Assembly (NCBI RefSeq): GCF_900100295.1
Contig: NZ_FNEV01000004.1
Location: forward strand, 186,001-250,000
Source: Salimicrobium halophilum
GTDB lineage: Bacteria > Bacillota > Bacilli > Bacillales > Halobacillaceae
Direction of reading: 5' to 3'
Length of the DNA: 64,000 nt
In this document: positions 15,308 to 25,900 of the stretch, in pieces
Position numbering within the stretch: the stretch's first letter is position 1
How the letters are laid out: each line of letters starts with the position of its first letter
Position numbers and translations under genes: made by a program
The notes under the pieces: model-generated
What the model was told of the DNA's origin: nothing
Database searches by the model: none
What the model saw: only the letters and a program-made list of their open reading frames with translations

Positions 15308-16075
15308 TCATAATTGCCCCTGATACCAGGAAAAGTAACCGAAATGAATACTGAGGAATAGTATCACACCTAAGAGCAGGCTCATCCCTGCCGGAAACAG
15401 CCAATCTTTTTTACGGATGGAAAGATTCCGGTAAAAGGTTCGCTCCCTGCTTCCGGTGAACCCTTTCGACTCCATCGCAACCGCCGTCCGCTCCGCTTTC
15501 CGGATGGCTCCGGCCAAAAGCGGCACAGCAAAACGGCGATACCTCTTCCATCTGCTCTCTTGACCAAGCCCCCGCACCCGATGAGCTGCCTGGATCTGTC
15601 CGAACTCGGTTTTCAACATGGGTAAGAATCGATAACCTGCCAAGATCCCGTACGCTAACTTCGGTGGAAGTCTCAACTGCTGCATCAGGCTTAATAGAAA
15701 TTCCACCATGTTCGTCGTGAACATAAACAGCAGGGACAGCGTTGCGAATGCCAGAACTCTGAAAGATAACGACAGAGCAACGAGTAAGTCCTCTCTGGGT
15801 ACTTCCCAACCTATAAGATTCACTGTATCGCCAGGGTTCTTCGGCACATCCGCAAAAGCGATCGTCGTCCAGAGCATGCCGAAAGCGAAAATTGTGAAGG
15901 GGAGCAGGTACAGCAAGTAATGCTTTTTCCGGAACGTTCCGAACAGGAAAGTGATAATTATAACGGAAACCGTGAAAAGCAGCGGAGTTATGGGGTCGAA
16001 GAGCAATGCCAGTACGAGCACGAGTCCAAGAATCGTCAATGCTTTCACACTCGGATTCATCTCATTGAGGTACAT
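15308..16075 (-). CDS. ykoC: ECF transporter transmembrane T subunit
   Basis: The EcfT/CbiQ-type energy-coupling membrane subunit that links the S-component to the ATPase. At 255 aa it equals B. subtilis YkoC in size. Five or so membrane segments are seen, with the two Ala-Arg-Gly-like coupling helices here as HRVRGLGQE and RTAVAMESKGFTGS (about 172-225). ATG at 16075 was chosen (GGAGAG 8 nt ahead); an earlier GTG overlaps that site. The gene overlaps the 3' end of ykoD by 14 bp. Last gene of the TPP-riboswitch-controlled operon. Confidence 0.92.
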   Translation of the reverse strand: MYLNEMNPSVKALTILGLVLVLALLFDPITPLLFTVSVIIITFLFGTFRKKHYLLYLLPFTIFAFGMLWTTIAFADVPKNPGDTVNLIGWEVPREDLLVALSLSFRVLAFATLSLLFMFTTNMVEFLLSLMQQLRLPPKLAYGILAGYRFLPMLKTEFGQIQAAHRVRGLGQESRWKRYRRFAVPLLAGAIRKAERTAVAMESKGFTGSRERTFYRNLSIRKKDWLFPAGMSLLLGVILFLSIHFGYFSWYQGQL

Positions 16076-17615
16076 AAGCTTCACTCTCCAACTGCACCCG
16101 TAATGGCCGTTTCAAATGGAGGGCCTCCACGTCTTCTTCCCACAATTCTTCCGGATCACCGCTATAAGCGATCTGCCCCTCTTTCATTGCAATTACCCGC
16201 GTCGCATAGACATCGACAAGTTCCATATCATGCGTAATCATGACAATCGTTGTTCCCGAGCGATGCTTGTCCTCTAACAACTTCATCAAATGCTCCGTAG
16301 ATGCAGCATCCTGACCAAATGTAGGTTCATCGAGAAACAGAACGTCCTGATCATTTACGAGCATCGTCGCTACACTGAGTCTCCGCTTCTGACCCTGGCT
16401 GAGACGAAACGGATGAAGATCCGCATGGTTCGTGAGGCCGCACCACTCAAGCATACGCTTCACCTGTGCATGGTCAGCACTACTATAAGCGACCTCCTCC
16501 CATACGCTGTCAGTCAGAAACTGATGCTCAGGATTCTGAAAGACATAACCGACATGAGAGAACCGCTCTTTTTTTCCGAAGGGATGCCAGATTTCACCGG
16601 AAGATGGAGCAGTAATCCCCGCAAGCAAGCGACATAGCGTCGTTTTTCCGCTTCCATTCGGCCCGACCACTGCTGTGAAAGACCCTTTCTCCACGGACAC
16701 ATCCACATCTCGCAGGACGGATTTCCAACTTACATGCTCGGCACCAAGTAATGACTCCTTGCCTTCTCCCTTATGTCTATCCCCTGAAATAATAGGAAAT
16801 CGACCTTTCAACTCCTCCATCGTCAAGGGGATCGAAGAACCGACGACGCCAGCTTGAAGTGCCAACTCAGAGACCCTTGGCATAGAAATCCCTTCAGATT
16901 TCAGGTCTCCTGCGTATTGTTGCAGGCCTCCTCGAAGGGGACCATCGTAAAAAATTCGACCGTCCCTTCCCAGCATCAGCACCCGGTCCGTCATGGATAC
17001 CCAGGGGTCCAAATCGTGTTCAATAACGAAAAACGATACTTCCGTCGTTCTTTTGAGTTTCTCCAATAAAGAAACGAATGCCTCTGTAGCTACCGGGTCG
17101 AGATTGGCTGTCGGTTCATCAAGAATGATCATCGTCGGGTTCATCACAAGAATGCAGGCAAGCGCCAGTTTCTGCTTTTCTCCACCGGAAAGGTAGGTAA
17201 TCTTCGCTTTCTTTTTCTCCTGTAACCCGACGTCTCTAAGCACCGCATCGATGCTTTCCTCCATCACCTCAGGGTCTACCTGAAGATTTTCGAGGCCGAA
17301 CGCCACTTCATCCTCGACCGTCAGCATACAGAATTGCGTTTCCGGGTCCTGAAATACGATGCCTATACTGCGGCTTACAGCACCGGGCAACGCATCGGCC
17401 ACCGGTTTATCATGGAAGATGACTCTTCCTTCCATCGATCCTTCCAACTCTCTCGGGTAAAGCCCAGTAAGACAATGAGTGAGCGTACTCTTACCGGAAC
17501 CACTGGCCCCGAGCAGGAGGACCGTTTCCTTTTCATTAACGGAAAACGATATATCGCGGAGCACCGGCTCTTCTCTATCTTCATAGTTCAAAGTAAGATT
17601 GCTGACATTCATCAT
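16062..17615 (-). CDS. ykoD: ECF transporter duplicated ATPase
   Basis: A 517-aa protein with two full ABC ATPase domains. Domain 1 has LLLGASGSGKSTLTHCL (about 33-49), signature LSGGEKQKLALA and Walker B MIILDEPTANLD. Domain 2 has VVGPNGSGKTTLCRLL (about 315-330), signature LSQGQKRRLSVA and Walker B VLFLDEPTFGQD. This tandem form matches YkoD rather than the separate EcfA1/A2 pair, so the transporter is of the dedicated (group I-like) type. It overlaps ykoE by 4 bp (ATGA). The ECF complex imports a thiamine-related ligand by virtue of its neighbours and riboswitch. Confidence 0.94.
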   Translation of the reverse strand: MMNVSNLTLNYEDREEPVLRDISFSVNEKETVLLLGASGSGKSTLTHCLTGLYPRELEGSMEGRVIFHDKPVADALPGAVSRSIGIVFQDPETQFCMLTVEDEVAFGLENLQVDPEVMEESIDAVLRDVGLQEKKKAKITYLSGGEKQKLALACILVMNPTMIILDEPTANLDPVATEAFVSLLEKLKRTTEVSFFVIEHDLDPWVSMTDRVLMLGRDGRIFYDGPLRGGLQQYAGDLKSEGISMPRVSELALQAGVVGSSIPLTMEELKGRFPIISGDRHKGEGKESLLGAEHVSWKSVLRDVDVSVEKGSFTAVVGPNGSGKTTLCRLLAGITAPSSGEIWHPFGKKERFSHVGYVFQNPEHQFLTDSVWEEVAYSSADHAQVKRMLEWCGLTNHADLHPFRLSQGQKRRLSVATMLVNDQDVLFLDEPTFGQDAASTEHLMKLLEDKHRSGTTIVMITHDMELVDVYATRVIAMKEGQIAYSGDPEELWEEDVEALHLKRPLRVQLESEAYVPQ

Positions 17616-18190
17616 GCCGCATGCTTCTTCCGTTTTTCTTTTCCTAAAGCAAAGCTCGACAGCACCCCTGTTTTCGCCAGAGCGTCACTGAGTGCTTTTC
17701 CGCCTACCCCTGCAATCAGAGCTCCACTAAGGACACGGCTGATGAACATGAGAAGGACATACCCTCCGGCAAGGGCAGCGAACCCGGATTGGAAGTATCC
17801 CCAGGCGAAGCTGAACACACCAGCCATCATCCCGGCGAACATCAGCGTCCATAAGTCATAGCGGCGATATCGGGTCAAAGCGAACCCGGCTTCCGCTCCG
17901 AGGCCCTGGATCATACCGCTGATGATCAACATCGGTCCTACGGCATTCCCGAGCAGCACTTCCACCGTCGCGGCTATCGTCTCCGAAAGAAAAGCGGCTC
18001 CCGGTTTCCGTATGATATAGGCAGCGATGATCGAAACGATGAACCAGATGCCGAAAATGAAATCATAACCGATCGGCCCGAAGAACCCGACCAAGACTTT
18101 TCCGACGGGGAGAAAAGCCAGATACACAACAGCGAAAACTACTGAAAGCACGGACATGACGACAATCTCTTTCAGCTTCCAGTTCTTCAT
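17612..18190 (-). CDS. ykoE: ECF transporter S component for thiamine/HMP
   Basis: A 192-aa membrane protein with about six helices, the substrate-specific subunit of the transporter. It resembles YkoE of B. subtilis, which with YkoC and YkoD is predicted to import the thiamine pyrimidine HMP or thiamine. Characteristic stretches are KEIVVMSVLSVVFAVVYLAF, ETIAATVEVLLGNAVGP and MIQGLGAEAGFALTRYRRY (about 95-130). It overlaps ykoF and ykoD by 4 bp each. C-terminal KEKRKKHAA is cytosolic and basic. Confidence 0.92.
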   Translation of the reverse strand: MKNWKLKEIVVMSVLSVVFAVVYLAFLPVGKVLVGFFGPIGYDFIFGIWFIVSIIAAYIIRKPGAAFLSETIAATVEVLLGNAVGPMLIISGMIQGLGAEAGFALTRYRRYDLWTLMFAGMMAGVFSFAWGYFQSGFAALAGGYVLLMFISRVLSGALIAGVGGKALSDALAKTGVLSSFALGKEKRKKHAA

Positions 18191-18783
18191 GACTTCTTCC
18201 CTTTCTGGGATGGACTGTTCGCCGACATCGTCACTGTCATAACCGTATGAGACGATCCACTATTCTCCGTTTCCCGGAACACTTCTTCGAGACCATCGAA
18301 CATATTGTTGACGTCCCCTGATAATTTCGTAGCGTAGTGAGCCGCTGAAACATCGACACCTTTTTCCTGCATTCGATTAATTTCCCGGGAAATAACATCC
18401 ATGTAATCTCCCCCACCCATCGGATAAAGGGAAAATTTCGCACTAGTGTGCTGCTGCACTTCACGAAGACCGTTAGCAGGATCACCGATATCTCCAGTGT
18501 ACTGGTCTCCTGCGGAATCACCCGGGCACCCGATCGAATACGTCGCATTGAAAGCCGTGTGTACGCCTGTTTGTGCAATTCTCAGAAACACTGCTCTCGT
18601 CACGTCGAAAACATGTTCAATTTCCCCGCGTACCGTTGTGGTCACCTCGTCTGTATCCATCCACACATTCGACGTATCCGTTTCCTTCAGGCTTCCTTTG
18701 ATATGCTCGATGAATTCATCACTCATCGGATGGACCGAAAAGGAACACCCTGCAATTCTTGAATTTCCACATTGGTTACTCAT
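18187..18783 (-). CDS. ykoF: Thiamine/HMP-binding protein YkoF
   Basis: A 198-aa cytosolic protein made of two similar ferredoxin-like repeats (about 8-95 and 105-190); each repeat begins with the same pattern (CSFSVHPMSDEFIEHI and AKFSLYPMGGGDYMDVI). B. subtilis YkoF binds thiamine in both halves. It is first in the operon, after the riboswitch and terminator, with an AAAAGGAGGA ribosome site. The Pro-Met pairs at the start of each repeat line up, which supports the internal duplication. Confidence 0.93.
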   Translation of the reverse strand: MSNQCGNSRIAGCSFSVHPMSDEFIEHIKGSLKETDTSNVWMDTDEVTTTVRGEIEHVFDVTRAVFLRIAQTGVHTAFNATYSIGCPGDSAGDQYTGDIGDPANGLREVQQHTSAKFSLYPMGGGDYMDVISREINRMQEKGVDVSAAHYATKLSGDVNNMFDGLEEVFRETENSGSSHTVMTVTMSANSPSQKGKKS

Positions 18784-18811
18784 CTATGATTCCTCCTTTT
18801 GATTGAAAAAA

Positions 18812-18846
18812 CAAAAAGACTGCACCCGGCCGTGGGATGCAGTCTG
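18812..18846 (-). terminator. Riboswitch-controlled terminator upstream of ykoF
   Basis: On the minus strand GACTGCA-TCCC pairs with GGGTGCAGTC and is followed by TTTTTG. It lies between the TPP aptamer and the ykoF ribosome site, the expected place for an expression platform that stops transcription when TPP is bound. Confidence 0.85.
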
Positions 18847-18880
18847 TCTATCAAAAAGAGTTTGTGTTTTCTCTCAGACC

Positions 18881-18965
18881 GCACTTCCCCACGCTGGTAT
18901 TATCCAGATCGGGTTCAAAGGGTCAGAACTGTGTTCTTCTCAGCCATCTATGGCTCCCCTAGTGC
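18881..18965 (-). ncRNA. TPP riboswitch aptamer (THI element)
   Basis: The minus strand carries all THI-box landmarks in order: GGGGAGCC, GGCTGAGA, GACCCTTTGAACCCGATCTG, then GGATAATACCAGCG and GGGGAAGT. P1 closes with GCACT (18961-18965) and AGTGC (18881-18885). Together with the downstream terminator it should shut off ykoFEDC when thiamine pyrophosphate is plentiful. Confidence 0.96.
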
Positions 18966-19002
18966 ATCAATCGGTATGCAGTTTTTTGTTTCTTTGTCTG
19001 TT

Positions 19003-19031
19003 ATCATATATCAGTCTGAATTTTTTGTAAA
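19003..19031 (-). promoter_or_regulatory. Promoter of the ykoFEDC operon
   Basis: TTTACA (19026-19031) and TATGAT (19003-19008) on the minus strand are 17 bp apart and end about 37 bp before the riboswitch P1. The -35 lies five bases beyond the end of the malL-type gene, with no terminator between, so some read-through into the riboswitch is possible. Confidence 0.7.
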
Positions 19032-19035
19032 CCTT

Positions 19036-20706
19036 CTACTTCTTCAACCAGTAAACCGTCCCTTCCCATGGCTGTAGATTTGACGGTTCTGGATACTTCT
19101 CATTGGAAATGATCACTTCTGCTCCTTTCAATTCTTCGTTCAATTCCCCGGTTATTTCTATATTTTCTGAAGAAAAATTACAAATCACGTACAGCGAATC
19201 GATCTCTCCCTGCCGTTCGTAGGCGAAAATTTGCGGGTCCTCTCGCAAAAGCAATTGAAACCGACCTTGGGTAATAATGTTCATTTTTTTCCTGAGACGA
19301 ATCAAGTCCTGGTAATGATAAAAAATAGAGTTCTGACTATGAAGTGCCGATTCAGCATTAATAGACTTATAATTATGGTTTACGGGAAGCCACGGCGTTC
19401 CTTCCGTGAATCCCGCGTTCCTCGAAGAGTCCCACTGCATCGGCGTTCTCGCATTGTCTCGCCCCTTCGTGTATATCGCTTCCATGATCCTTTCATGAGA
19501 CCAACCAAGCTCGGACTTTTCCTTGTACATATTCAACGTTTCAATATCCTGATAATCGTTCAAATCGTCAAAGTGCACATTTGTCATCCCGATTTCTTCC
19601 CCTTGATAAATGTAAGGCGTTCCCTGCATCATATGCAGACAAGTCGCAAGCATTTTCGCAGACTTCTCTCTGTATTCTCCATCATCACCAAAGCGGGAGA
19701 CGATACGGGGCTGGTCGTGATTATTCCAATACAAACTATTCCAACCGGTGCCATGAAGGGAGGTCTGCCATTTTTCAAAGTTCTCCTTCAGATCTCTCAG
19801 ATCCAGAGGTTTTATGTTCCACTTATCTCCCCCTTCTTCATCAAGCGACATATGTTCGAACGTGAAAATCATATCCAGCTCCTGATTATCCGGATCTGTA
19901 TAAACTTTCCCATCTTCCGGTTCAGCCCCTGGCATTTCTCCTACTGTCATGACGTCACGTCCCGCAAGGACTTCTCCGTGCATCTCCTGTAAAAATTCAT
20001 GGATACGAGGACCATTAACGAAATAAGGACCCGGATCTCCATATTTCTCTCCGCTCTTCACTTCCCCGTCCGGATAAGCCTGGTCTTTCGATATGAAATT
20101 GATGACATCCATACGAAACCCGTCTATCCCTTTGTCCAACCAGAAGTTCATCATGTCATAGACATCTTTTCTCATTGTTGGATTTTCCCAGTTAAGGTCA
20201 GGCTGTTTTTCTGCGAACAAATGAAGGTAATATTGACCCGTTTGTTCATCATATTTCCACGCGGAGCCGCTGAAAATCGATCCCCAGTTCGTCGGAGGCC
20301 CTCCGTCCGCTTTTCCATCTTTCCAAATGTAATAGTCACGATACTGATTGTCCTTGCTACTCTTAGACTCTACGAACCATGGGTGTTCATCAGAGGTATG
20401 GTTCACGACAAGATCCATGACGATCTTCAAATCACGACTATGTGCCTCTTCCAGCAACCTGTCCATGTCTTCCATGGAGCCGAACAGATCATCAATCATT
20501 CTATAGTTACGTATGTCGTACCCGTTGTCCTCCTGAGGAGAATCATACACCGGCGACAGCCAGATCACATCGATTCCAAGCTTCTTTAAATAATCGAGTT
20601 TTTCGATGATGCCTGGGATATCCCCCACTCCATTACCTGTCGTGTCATTGAAACTTTTCGGGTAAATCTGATATACCGTCCTTTTCTTCCACCATGCCGT
20701 CGTCAT
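19036..20706 (-). CDS. malL: Oligo-1,6-glucosidase (GH13)
   Basis: A cytosolic alpha-glucosidase of 556 aa. GH13 landmarks: MDLVVNHTS (region I), DGFRMDVINF with the Asp nucleophile (region II, about 197), TVGEMPGA with the Glu acid/base (region III), and WNNHDQPR (region IV). The GIDVIWLSPVYDSPQEDNGYDI stretch is typical of the oligo-1,6-glucosidase/sucrose isomerase group. DVINF places Val after the nucleophile, which in this group goes with alpha-1,6 hydrolysis (isomaltose, panose). ATG at 20706 fits AAAGG 9 nt upstream; an in-frame ATG three codons earlier is too close to it. Last gene of the alpha-glucan operon. Confidence 0.9.
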   Translation of the reverse strand: MTTAWWKKRTVYQIYPKSFNDTTGNGVGDIPGIIEKLDYLKKLGIDVIWLSPVYDSPQEDNGYDIRNYRMIDDLFGSMEDMDRLLEEAHSRDLKIVMDLVVNHTSDEHPWFVESKSSKDNQYRDYYIWKDGKADGGPPTNWGSIFSGSAWKYDEQTGQYYLHLFAEKQPDLNWENPTMRKDVYDMMNFWLDKGIDGFRMDVINFISKDQAYPDGEVKSGEKYGDPGPYFVNGPRIHEFLQEMHGEVLAGRDVMTVGEMPGAEPEDGKVYTDPDNQELDMIFTFEHMSLDEEGGDKWNIKPLDLRDLKENFEKWQTSLHGTGWNSLYWNNHDQPRIVSRFGDDGEYREKSAKMLATCLHMMQGTPYIYQGEEIGMTNVHFDDLNDYQDIETLNMYKEKSELGWSHERIMEAIYTKGRDNARTPMQWDSSRNAGFTEGTPWLPVNHNYKSINAESALHSQNSIFYHYQDLIRLRKKMNIITQGRFQLLLREDPQIFAYERQGEIDSLYVICNFSSENIEITGELNEELKGAEVIISNEKYPEPSNLQPWEGTVYWLKK

Positions 20707-20719
20707 ACCAACCATCCTT

Positions 20720-22978
20720 TTATTTTCCGATTATTTTTATATCTGATACTACTAAATTCGATTCAAAATCACCTTGTTTGTAAGTCTTTACTACCCCTTC
20801 TGATGATAGAGTAATATCTGTTAAAACATATTTACCTTCTAGATATTTATAAGAAATATGATCGTCTTCATATATTTGACCTTTCATGTCTCTATCCCCA
20901 TCAGAGAAAGCGATCAGTCTGACACGCTGTCGTTCTTTCGTGTTTTTCACCTCATTCCCAAGGGGAAGAACCGTCCCTGCCTTAACAAAGACGGGAATGG
21001 TGTCTATATCTGCATACACAAGGTGAAATTTACCACCTTCGATTTCTTCTCCGCTCCACCAGTCGAACCATGTTCCATTCGGGAAGTAAACGGAGCGATG
21101 CGTCTGGCCCGGGCGAAGCATTGGTGCCACCATCACATCTCTTCCTAAGAGAAACTGATCGCTTATGTCAGTTGCCTCTTTATCGTCTGGGTACTCCATT
21201 ATTAACGGCCTGACTACTGGCACTCCACTTTTCTCTGCTTCATGAAAGAGCGTATAAAGATAAGGCATAAACTCATACCTTAACTGGATGAACTTTTTGA
21301 CGATCGTCATCGTTTCTTCATTGAACGCCCACGGTTCCTGATAAATAGAATCCTGAACACTATGATTTCTAAAATAGGGAAGAAAGGCACCCACTTGTGT
21401 CCAACGAATCAGCAGCTCAGGAGTGCAGTCGGATGCAAACCCTCCGACGTCAGCACCACTGAATGCCACCCCGGACATTCCGAGATTCATAATCATCGGA
21501 AGGGACATTTCTAAATGCTCCCAATGACTGCGGTTATCTCCCGTCCAAACAGCCGAATATCGCTGCACACCTGCATAGCCGGCGCGCGTCAGAGAGAAAG
21601 GTCGCGTATTGGGTATCAGTTCTTTTAATCCTTCAAATGTAGCTTTGCTCATGTATAATCCGTAGAGATTATGCCCTTCTTTATGACTGATAAGTTTCCC
21701 GTCCTGGTTATGCATGACGTCCAGGTCCATCGTTTTGGTCTCATTAAATACAGAGGGTTCATTCATATCATTCCAAATGCCACGTATACCTTTTTCTGTA
21801 TAGAACCCATGAAGGTGTCCCCACCATTTTTGCACTCTCGATTGAAAAAAGTCGGGAAAAGCGCTGACACCTGGCCATACCTCCCCATAATAGATACTTC
21901 CGTCTATATACGTACTGAAGAAATTTTCACTAACACCTTCACGATATACAGGGTATTCCACATCTTTCTTGACTCCGGGATCGACGATAGGAACGACATC
22001 AATACCGCGTGCATCCAGTTCTTTGATAAGGTTGCCTGCATTAGGAAAGCGGTCTTTGTCGAAAGTGAACACTCTATAATCATTCATGTAGTGAATATCT
22101 AAAAAAATACAATCGAGAGGGATCTCGTATTTCTCAAAAGCTGCAGCTACCTCTCGCACTTCCTCTTCGGAACGATAGCTGTAACGGGACTGATGGTAAC
22201 CCAAGGACCATTGAGGGGGCAGTGGTGTCGTGCCTGTTATTGTTGTATATCCACGTAATGTATCTTTGATATCCTCCCCAAGAATGATGTAAGTATTTAA
22301 TGGACCTCCCTCTGCAGAAATCCTCACTCTATCTTTGAATGTTTGCATATCGAATTCTGTTCGGTGAGAATTGTCCAGAAATACACCGGTGGTCGCCTCC
22401 CCAGGCTCGTGAATAACAGCAAACGGAATGGATTGATACAATTCGACTGTGTCCTTGTTGTGAGGGGCAAATACATCCGTATTCCAGTTCGTGATTTTCT
22501 CTCCGTTTTTATTAAGGAACCCACTCTTCTCTCCTAACCCGTATACAGGAGTTTTGAAATCCTTTTCGAATGTACCAAACACCTTCTTATGTTTATTGAA
22601 AGATACATTGGATAGCTGAAACACTGTCTTCCCATTTCTTTGAGCTGTAATAGATAAATGACTCTTTTCGACAGTCACTTGCAGATCCTTGTAGCTTAAG
22701 AAAATTTCAGCATCAGATTCTGAGAACTCTGCATCTTTGACAGGTTCATCCTCTAATACTGCCAGCGTGCTGTCTCTGGAAACTTTATCAAAAGGGTGAA
22801 CGCTGAATCGGAGTGATTGGTCATTAAGAAGATAAAGGAAGAACGCCCCTTCGGTTAACGTTCCTTCCACTACTTCCCCATCCCATTTCACCGATTCCAC
22901 AGAACCAACCTCATGTACCTGTTCCTCCGTTTCTCCTGCGTCTGAAGGCAATATGGCATAGCTCGTATGTTCAAGCAA
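20720..22978 (-). CDS. GH31 alpha-glucosidase
   Basis: A 752-aa GH31 enzyme: N-terminal mutarotase-like beta domain (about 1-225), TIM barrel (about 230-590) and C-terminal beta domains. The nucleophile lies in GIWNDMNEPSVF, and CIFLDIHYM is the conserved strand-3 motif, the pattern of true alpha-glucosidases. HYMNDYRVFTFD and AVWTGDNRSHWEHL (with the acid/base Asp) follow. I chose TTG at 22978 (GGGGAGGTG 7 nt upstream); an ATG 15 codons earlier lies inside the preceding gene. The two GH31 genes thus almost abut. No signal peptide, so it acts in the cytosol on imported oligosaccharides. Confidence 0.88.
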   Translation of the reverse strand: MLEHTSYAILPSDAGETEEQVHEVGSVESVKWDGEVVEGTLTEGAFFLYLLNDQSLRFSVHPFDKVSRDSTLAVLEDEPVKDAEFSESDAEIFLSYKDLQVTVEKSHLSITAQRNGKTVFQLSNVSFNKHKKVFGTFEKDFKTPVYGLGEKSGFLNKNGEKITNWNTDVFAPHNKDTVELYQSIPFAVIHEPGEATTGVFLDNSHRTEFDMQTFKDRVRISAEGGPLNTYIILGEDIKDTLRGYTTITGTTPLPPQWSLGYHQSRYSYRSEEEVREVAAAFEKYEIPLDCIFLDIHYMNDYRVFTFDKDRFPNAGNLIKELDARGIDVVPIVDPGVKKDVEYPVYREGVSENFFSTYIDGSIYYGEVWPGVSAFPDFFQSRVQKWWGHLHGFYTEKGIRGIWNDMNEPSVFNETKTMDLDVMHNQDGKLISHKEGHNLYGLYMSKATFEGLKELIPNTRPFSLTRAGYAGVQRYSAVWTGDNRSHWEHLEMSLPMIMNLGMSGVAFSGADVGGFASDCTPELLIRWTQVGAFLPYFRNHSVQDSIYQEPWAFNEETMTIVKKFIQLRYEFMPYLYTLFHEAEKSGVPVVRPLIMEYPDDKEATDISDQFLLGRDVMVAPMLRPGQTHRSVYFPNGTWFDWWSGEEIEGGKFHLVYADIDTIPVFVKAGTVLPLGNEVKNTKERQRVRLIAFSDGDRDMKGQIYEDDHISYKYLEGKYVLTDITLSSEGVVKTYKQGDFESNLVVSDIKIIGK

Positions 22979-22982
22979 AGAT

Positions 22983-25900
22983 TCACACCTCCCCTGTGGT
23001 GATGACAAGTACTTCTTTGTCATTGCCGATCACTTCAATATCCAGGTCCTCTATATCCGTATCCGCCTTTACTGTCACTTCTTCTTCAGAAACATCTACT
23101 TGAAGCTTTATCGTATGACCAAGATGATCCGTCAGCGTTTGATGAAAGGGTGCATCACAATACACGCGACACAGTGGTTGTTTATATGAAGATAAGTCAT
23201 TACCCACGGCACTTCCAAGGCCTTCAGAAGGAACAACGTTCAAAAGTAGTGCTCTGTTCATACGGATAAATACTGGAATATCATCTACTTCCGCTTTACA
23301 AGTGATATAAGCAGGCCCTTCATGAATCTCTTCTGTCCATAGGTTCACCCATTTCCCTTCCGGAAGATAGACCTGCCGCTCAACATGATCTTCCTCGATG
23401 ATAGGAGCCACAAGCATCGATTCACCGAATAAGTACTCATCATACATACCTGCCACCCGTTGATCTTCAGGGAAATCAAGCATCAGTGCTCTCATTAATG
23501 GCTCTCCTGTGTTGCTGGCTTTCTCCGATTCCTGATAAATATAAGGCATGAGGTTCATTCGCACATTAGCAAAAAATCGGTATACATCAATAACCCGGTC
23601 GTCCCCTGTGCGGGAAGCGATGTTCCACGGCGTACGGTCCTGGCTGAACTCTGCCTTACTCTCCGCGTGATATTGCATAATCGGGCAAAAGGCTGCCATC
23701 GATGAGGAACGCATAAATAACTCTGCGGTAGGAATGTCTCCGTTAAATCCGGCCAGGTCCCATCCCCAGAACACAATACCTGCCAAACCAGCATTCAACC
23801 CGGCTACAAGCGACCTCTTGAACGCATCGAATGTAGATCGTTCATCCCCAGCCCAGTGTGCAGGGAAATTTTGTGCCCCCGTATAACCTGCACGGCTGAA
23901 GGTGATACCATTGTTTTGCTGAGCAAAGTTGTAATATGCCTGAATGTAATCGTTAGGATACTGATTTCGCATTTCACTTCCCGTCTGACCATTCGCAAAC
24001 TGCAGATTCTTACCGAAAACGAATTCTCCTCCATCTGTCTTAAACCCATCGACGCCTATATCCAAAAGGTACTGGCGTTTCTGAAACCACCACTCCCGGC
24101 CTTCGTCATGACTGAAATCCATAATGAGACTATTGGTAAACCAGTTTTCAGGAATCCTGTACGGAGTGCCATCCTGGTTCTTGACCACATACCCCTTTTC
24201 GATCATGTATGCTTCATCCTGATCTTTCAGTGGATGTGTTTGTTTATTTAAGTATTTTTGAATCGGAATCTGCCATAAGATAAGTTTCAGATTTTCATCG
24301 TGTATACGCTCGACCATCCCTTTTGGATCCGGCCATCGTCCCCAGGAAGGGAACTCCATTTCTTCATAACTGTGAACATAGCCGGGTTCATTCAATTCAT
24401 AGGTAGCGTCATTGAACATATAATACGTCGCTTCATCACTCCATTGTTCCAATACGATAACTGTAGCAGGGATATCATGATTATTCGTCGCTTCGATTTC
24501 ATTCTCTACAATGGATTGACGATCCCAGTTGTTGCTCGACATCCAGGGACCGAGCGCCCATGCGGGAACCATTGCAGACTTACCAGTCTTTCTCGTATAT
24601 TGCTGCAATTGCTGTTTATAATCACCAAAATAAAAATGAACAGTAGTTTCCTGTACGTTTTTATTTTGTTCGAATGTCCATGTCGTTTTATCTTTCAAAG
24701 ATGATGCCAAGTCAAACATTGTGTACATCGAAGTATCTACATAACATCCATACCCTTTGTTGGTCATATAGAACGGGATAGGGATATATGTCCTTGTCCC
24801 CTGGTCTCTGTATTGGTTATATACATAACAATCGATGACTTCCCCGCGTTGCTCTATCGCATTATACCTTTCGCCGAAGCCATAAAATTTCTCATTTTCT
24901 GGCGTATACCAGTGGATTTGAAATTCGCGGACCACTCCATCTATGTCCTCTTTCCATTCAAATGTGGGCAATAGTGAATGAGTACGGAGAAGCTCTTGTT
25001 CCTTGTAGGTCAGTATGATTTCGGCACTTTCAGCATGAACTCTAAGCTGATAATCCCCTCGAAAAATAGAAGCTTCTTCACCTATAGAAGTATCCATTTT
25101 ATTGCCATACTGACGAATCCTCATATCCATACCCTGTTCATTCATAGTAAAAGTAAGGTTGTGCCCTTCGCCGAAATGAAGTTCCAGGGTGTCTTCTGTT
25201 CTATTCGTCACTTTAAAAGAGTTCGCATACTTCTTTTGTCTTGTATAAAGGGTATACGTATCAGAACTAAGATTTCCACCTTCTTTAAATGTCACATGAA
25301 AACTGTAGGAGTATTCTCCATGCTGCGGTAATGAGGAAATCTTCCCCTGGTAAATCAGTGTTTCTTCCTTCATTTTCGGTTGGAGCTCGAGAGAACTTTC
25401 CCAGTCCCCATTTTGGTTTTGTATAAGGACTTCTACATTCCGGATTTCCTTCTCGCTGACTACCTGACAAGCTATGTGAACATAATCTTCAGGCGTAGGG
25501 TAGTGAGGGGATCTCTCGGTAAGTTGCGGCAGGTACACATTCTCATTTCCCAAAGGGTGGTGAATGATTTTTTCTCCTTCGCCAAACTGAGAAGCATAAT
25601 GGTCAAACAGAGAAAGAACAACGTCCCACAGCTCGTCTTCCTCCGAATGAGCTCGTGCTAAATGAGAGTAATGAAACGCATTTTCTTTATCGGATTTTTC
25701 AAGAAAATAGAGAGCCATCAAAGCTGTTGCAGATTTTGACGTATGGTCAGCACCCCGATAAGGAAGCATGCCACCCTCTTCCTCCAGATGCAGCACCATT
25801 TTGTTGGTAGCTTCTACGATAATCAAATCTTCCGGAGAGAATAATCCATAAGGCATTACGGCAAGCGTCTGATCGACAGAGATTCCTCTTGTTTCTTTTC

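Noticed and set aside
18799-19077. A plus-strand frame of about 92 aa across 18.8-19.0 kb
   Set aside because: It covers the TPP aptamer and terminator of the opposite strand, which explain the sequence.
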